Source: an uncultured Caulobacterales bacterium
GTDB taxonomy: Bacteria; Pseudomonadota; Alphaproteobacteria; Caulobacterales; Maricaulaceae
Assembly: GCA_938007945.1 (NCBI GenBank)
Contig: CALLME010000120.1
Span: 1-6,499 of the forward strand
Reading direction: 5' to 3'
Length of the DNA stretch: 6,499 nt
The translations under genes were made by a program, and so were the position numbers. The notes beneath the pieces were generated by a model. That model worked only from the letters and a program-made list of their open reading frames with translations. It was not told where the DNA came from and did not search any database. Below are positions 5,840 to 6,499 of this stretch, in pieces (positions within the stretch are counted from its first letter, which is position 1; each line of letters begins with the position of its first letter).

Positions 5840-6499
5840 CTAGCGTTTGGACATTGGCACGTAATCGCGCTCTGTTGCACCCGTATAAAGCTGACGCGGG
5901 CGACCAATACGCTGGCTTGGATCTTCGAGCATTTCGTTCCACTGCGAAATCCAACCAACTGTACGAGCGAGCGCAAAGAGCACAGTGAACATGGATGTTG
6001 GAAATCCGAGAGCCGAAAGAACGATACCTGAATAGAAGTCCACATTCGGATAAAGCTTTTTGGAGATAAAATATTCGTCTTCTAGTGCGATTTTTTCAAG
6101 CTCTTTCGCGACGTCCAATACAGGGTTTTTCAGACCAAGTTCGTCAAGCACCTGATGCGCAACCTTTTGCATGACGCGAGACCGCGGGTCGAAGTTTTTA
6201 TATACGCGGTGACCAAAGCCCATAAGACGGAACGGGTCCTGCTTATCTTTGGCGCGAGCGATAAATTCTGGAATACGGTCAACCGTGCCAATTTCGCGGA
6301 GCATATTCAGGCAGGCCTCATTTGCCCCGCCGTGGCTTGGCCCCCAAAGACAGGCAATGCCTGCCGCAATACAGGCGTAGGGGTTCGCGCCTGATGAACC
6401 TGCTAGACGCACAGTTGACGTTGACGCGTTCTGTTCGTGATCCGCGTGCAAGATGAAAATCTTATCCATGGCATCGACGATAGTCGGGCTGACTTTGTA
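5840..6499 (-). CDS. gltA: Citrate synthase (type II), C-terminal part; N-terminus outside window
   Basis: Citrate synthase condenses oxaloacetate and acetyl-CoA to citrate at the entry of the TCA cycle. The frame is open to the window edge, giving 219 residues, about half of a typical 430-residue enzyme; the start is not in view, and the internal ATG at 6469 is not the true start. The match to type II (GltA) enzymes is close. All three catalytic residues are present: the His in [10 protein letters not shown] (E. coli His264), the His in [10 protein letters not shown] (His305) and the Asp in YPNVDFYSG (Asp362). [15 protein letters not shown] and RPRQLYTG, the latter holding a citrate-binding Arg, are also kept. 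The gene converges on lpxB with 35 bases between the stops and is presumably an independent transcription unit. Its position next to lpxB is a common alphaproteobacterial arrangement. Confidence 0.97.
   Translation of the reverse strand, partial: YKVSPTIVDAMDKIFILHADHEQNASTSTVRLAGSSGANPYACIAAGIACLWGPSHGGANEACLNMLREIGTVDRIPEFIARAKDKQDPFRLMGFGHRVYKNFDPRSRVMQKVAHQVLDELGLKNPVLDVAKELEKIALEDEYFISKKLYPNVDFYSGIVLSALGFPTSMFTVLFALARTVGWISQWNEMLEDPSQRIGRPRQLYTGATERDYVPMSKR

Noticed and set aside
5811..5842. Classical bidirectional Rho-independent terminator in the lpxB-gltA gap
   Set aside because: The palindrome is real but neither strand has a T-run after it, so only a repeat is reported.

Overview
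The window reads as the cell-envelope biogenesis cluster of an alphaproteobacterium. Gene order, all on the + strand, is bamA (3' part) - skp/ompH - lpxD - fabZ - lpxA - lpxI - lpxB. A convergent citrate synthase gene (gltA, N-terminus cut off by the window edge) follows on the - strand. The use of lpxI rather than lpxH for the UDP-diacylglucosamine pyrophosphatase step, and gltA directly after lpxB, are typical of Alphaproteobacteria. The moderate GC content and the somewhat divergent LpxB would suit a lower-GC member of the Caulobacterales/Hyphomonadales side, but that placement is inference only.

Layout: 1-912 is the C-terminal 303 residues of BamA, most of its outer-membrane barrel. 914-1489 is the periplasmic chaperone Skp with a clear signal peptide. 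1505-2533 is LpxD, 2535-2990 FabZ, 3002-3802 LpxA, 3802-4638 LpxI and 4635-5804 LpxB. The + strand genes are separated by 1 to 15 bases or overlap by 1 to 4 bases, so they look like one translationally coupled transcription unit. A 35-base gap (5805-5839) with a perfect palindrome separates lpxB from gltA (5840-6499, - strand). There is no gene-free stretch over 300 bases, and no RNA gene, mobile element or CRISPR array was seen.

How the genes work together: LpxA, LpxD, LpxI and LpxB are the acyltransferase, N-acyltransferase, pyrophosphatase and disaccharide synthase steps of lipid A synthesis (LpxC is not in the window). FabZ belongs to the fatty-acid cycle that supplies their hydroxyacyl-ACP substrates. 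BamA and Skp insert and escort outer-membrane proteins. The cluster therefore couples the lipid and protein sides of outer-membrane assembly.

The most unusual signal is not a gene. A textbook intrinsic-terminator structure (13-bp stem, 5-base loop, then C and six T) lies inside the first 32 codons of lpxD, at 1562-1599 and just downstream of skp. It suggests that transcription entering the lpx genes from bamA-skp can be attenuated, and that lpxD translation may decide whether it continues. Secondary points are several substitutions in LpxB signature motifs, a hairpin near the 3' end of skp, and the palindrome in the convergent gap.
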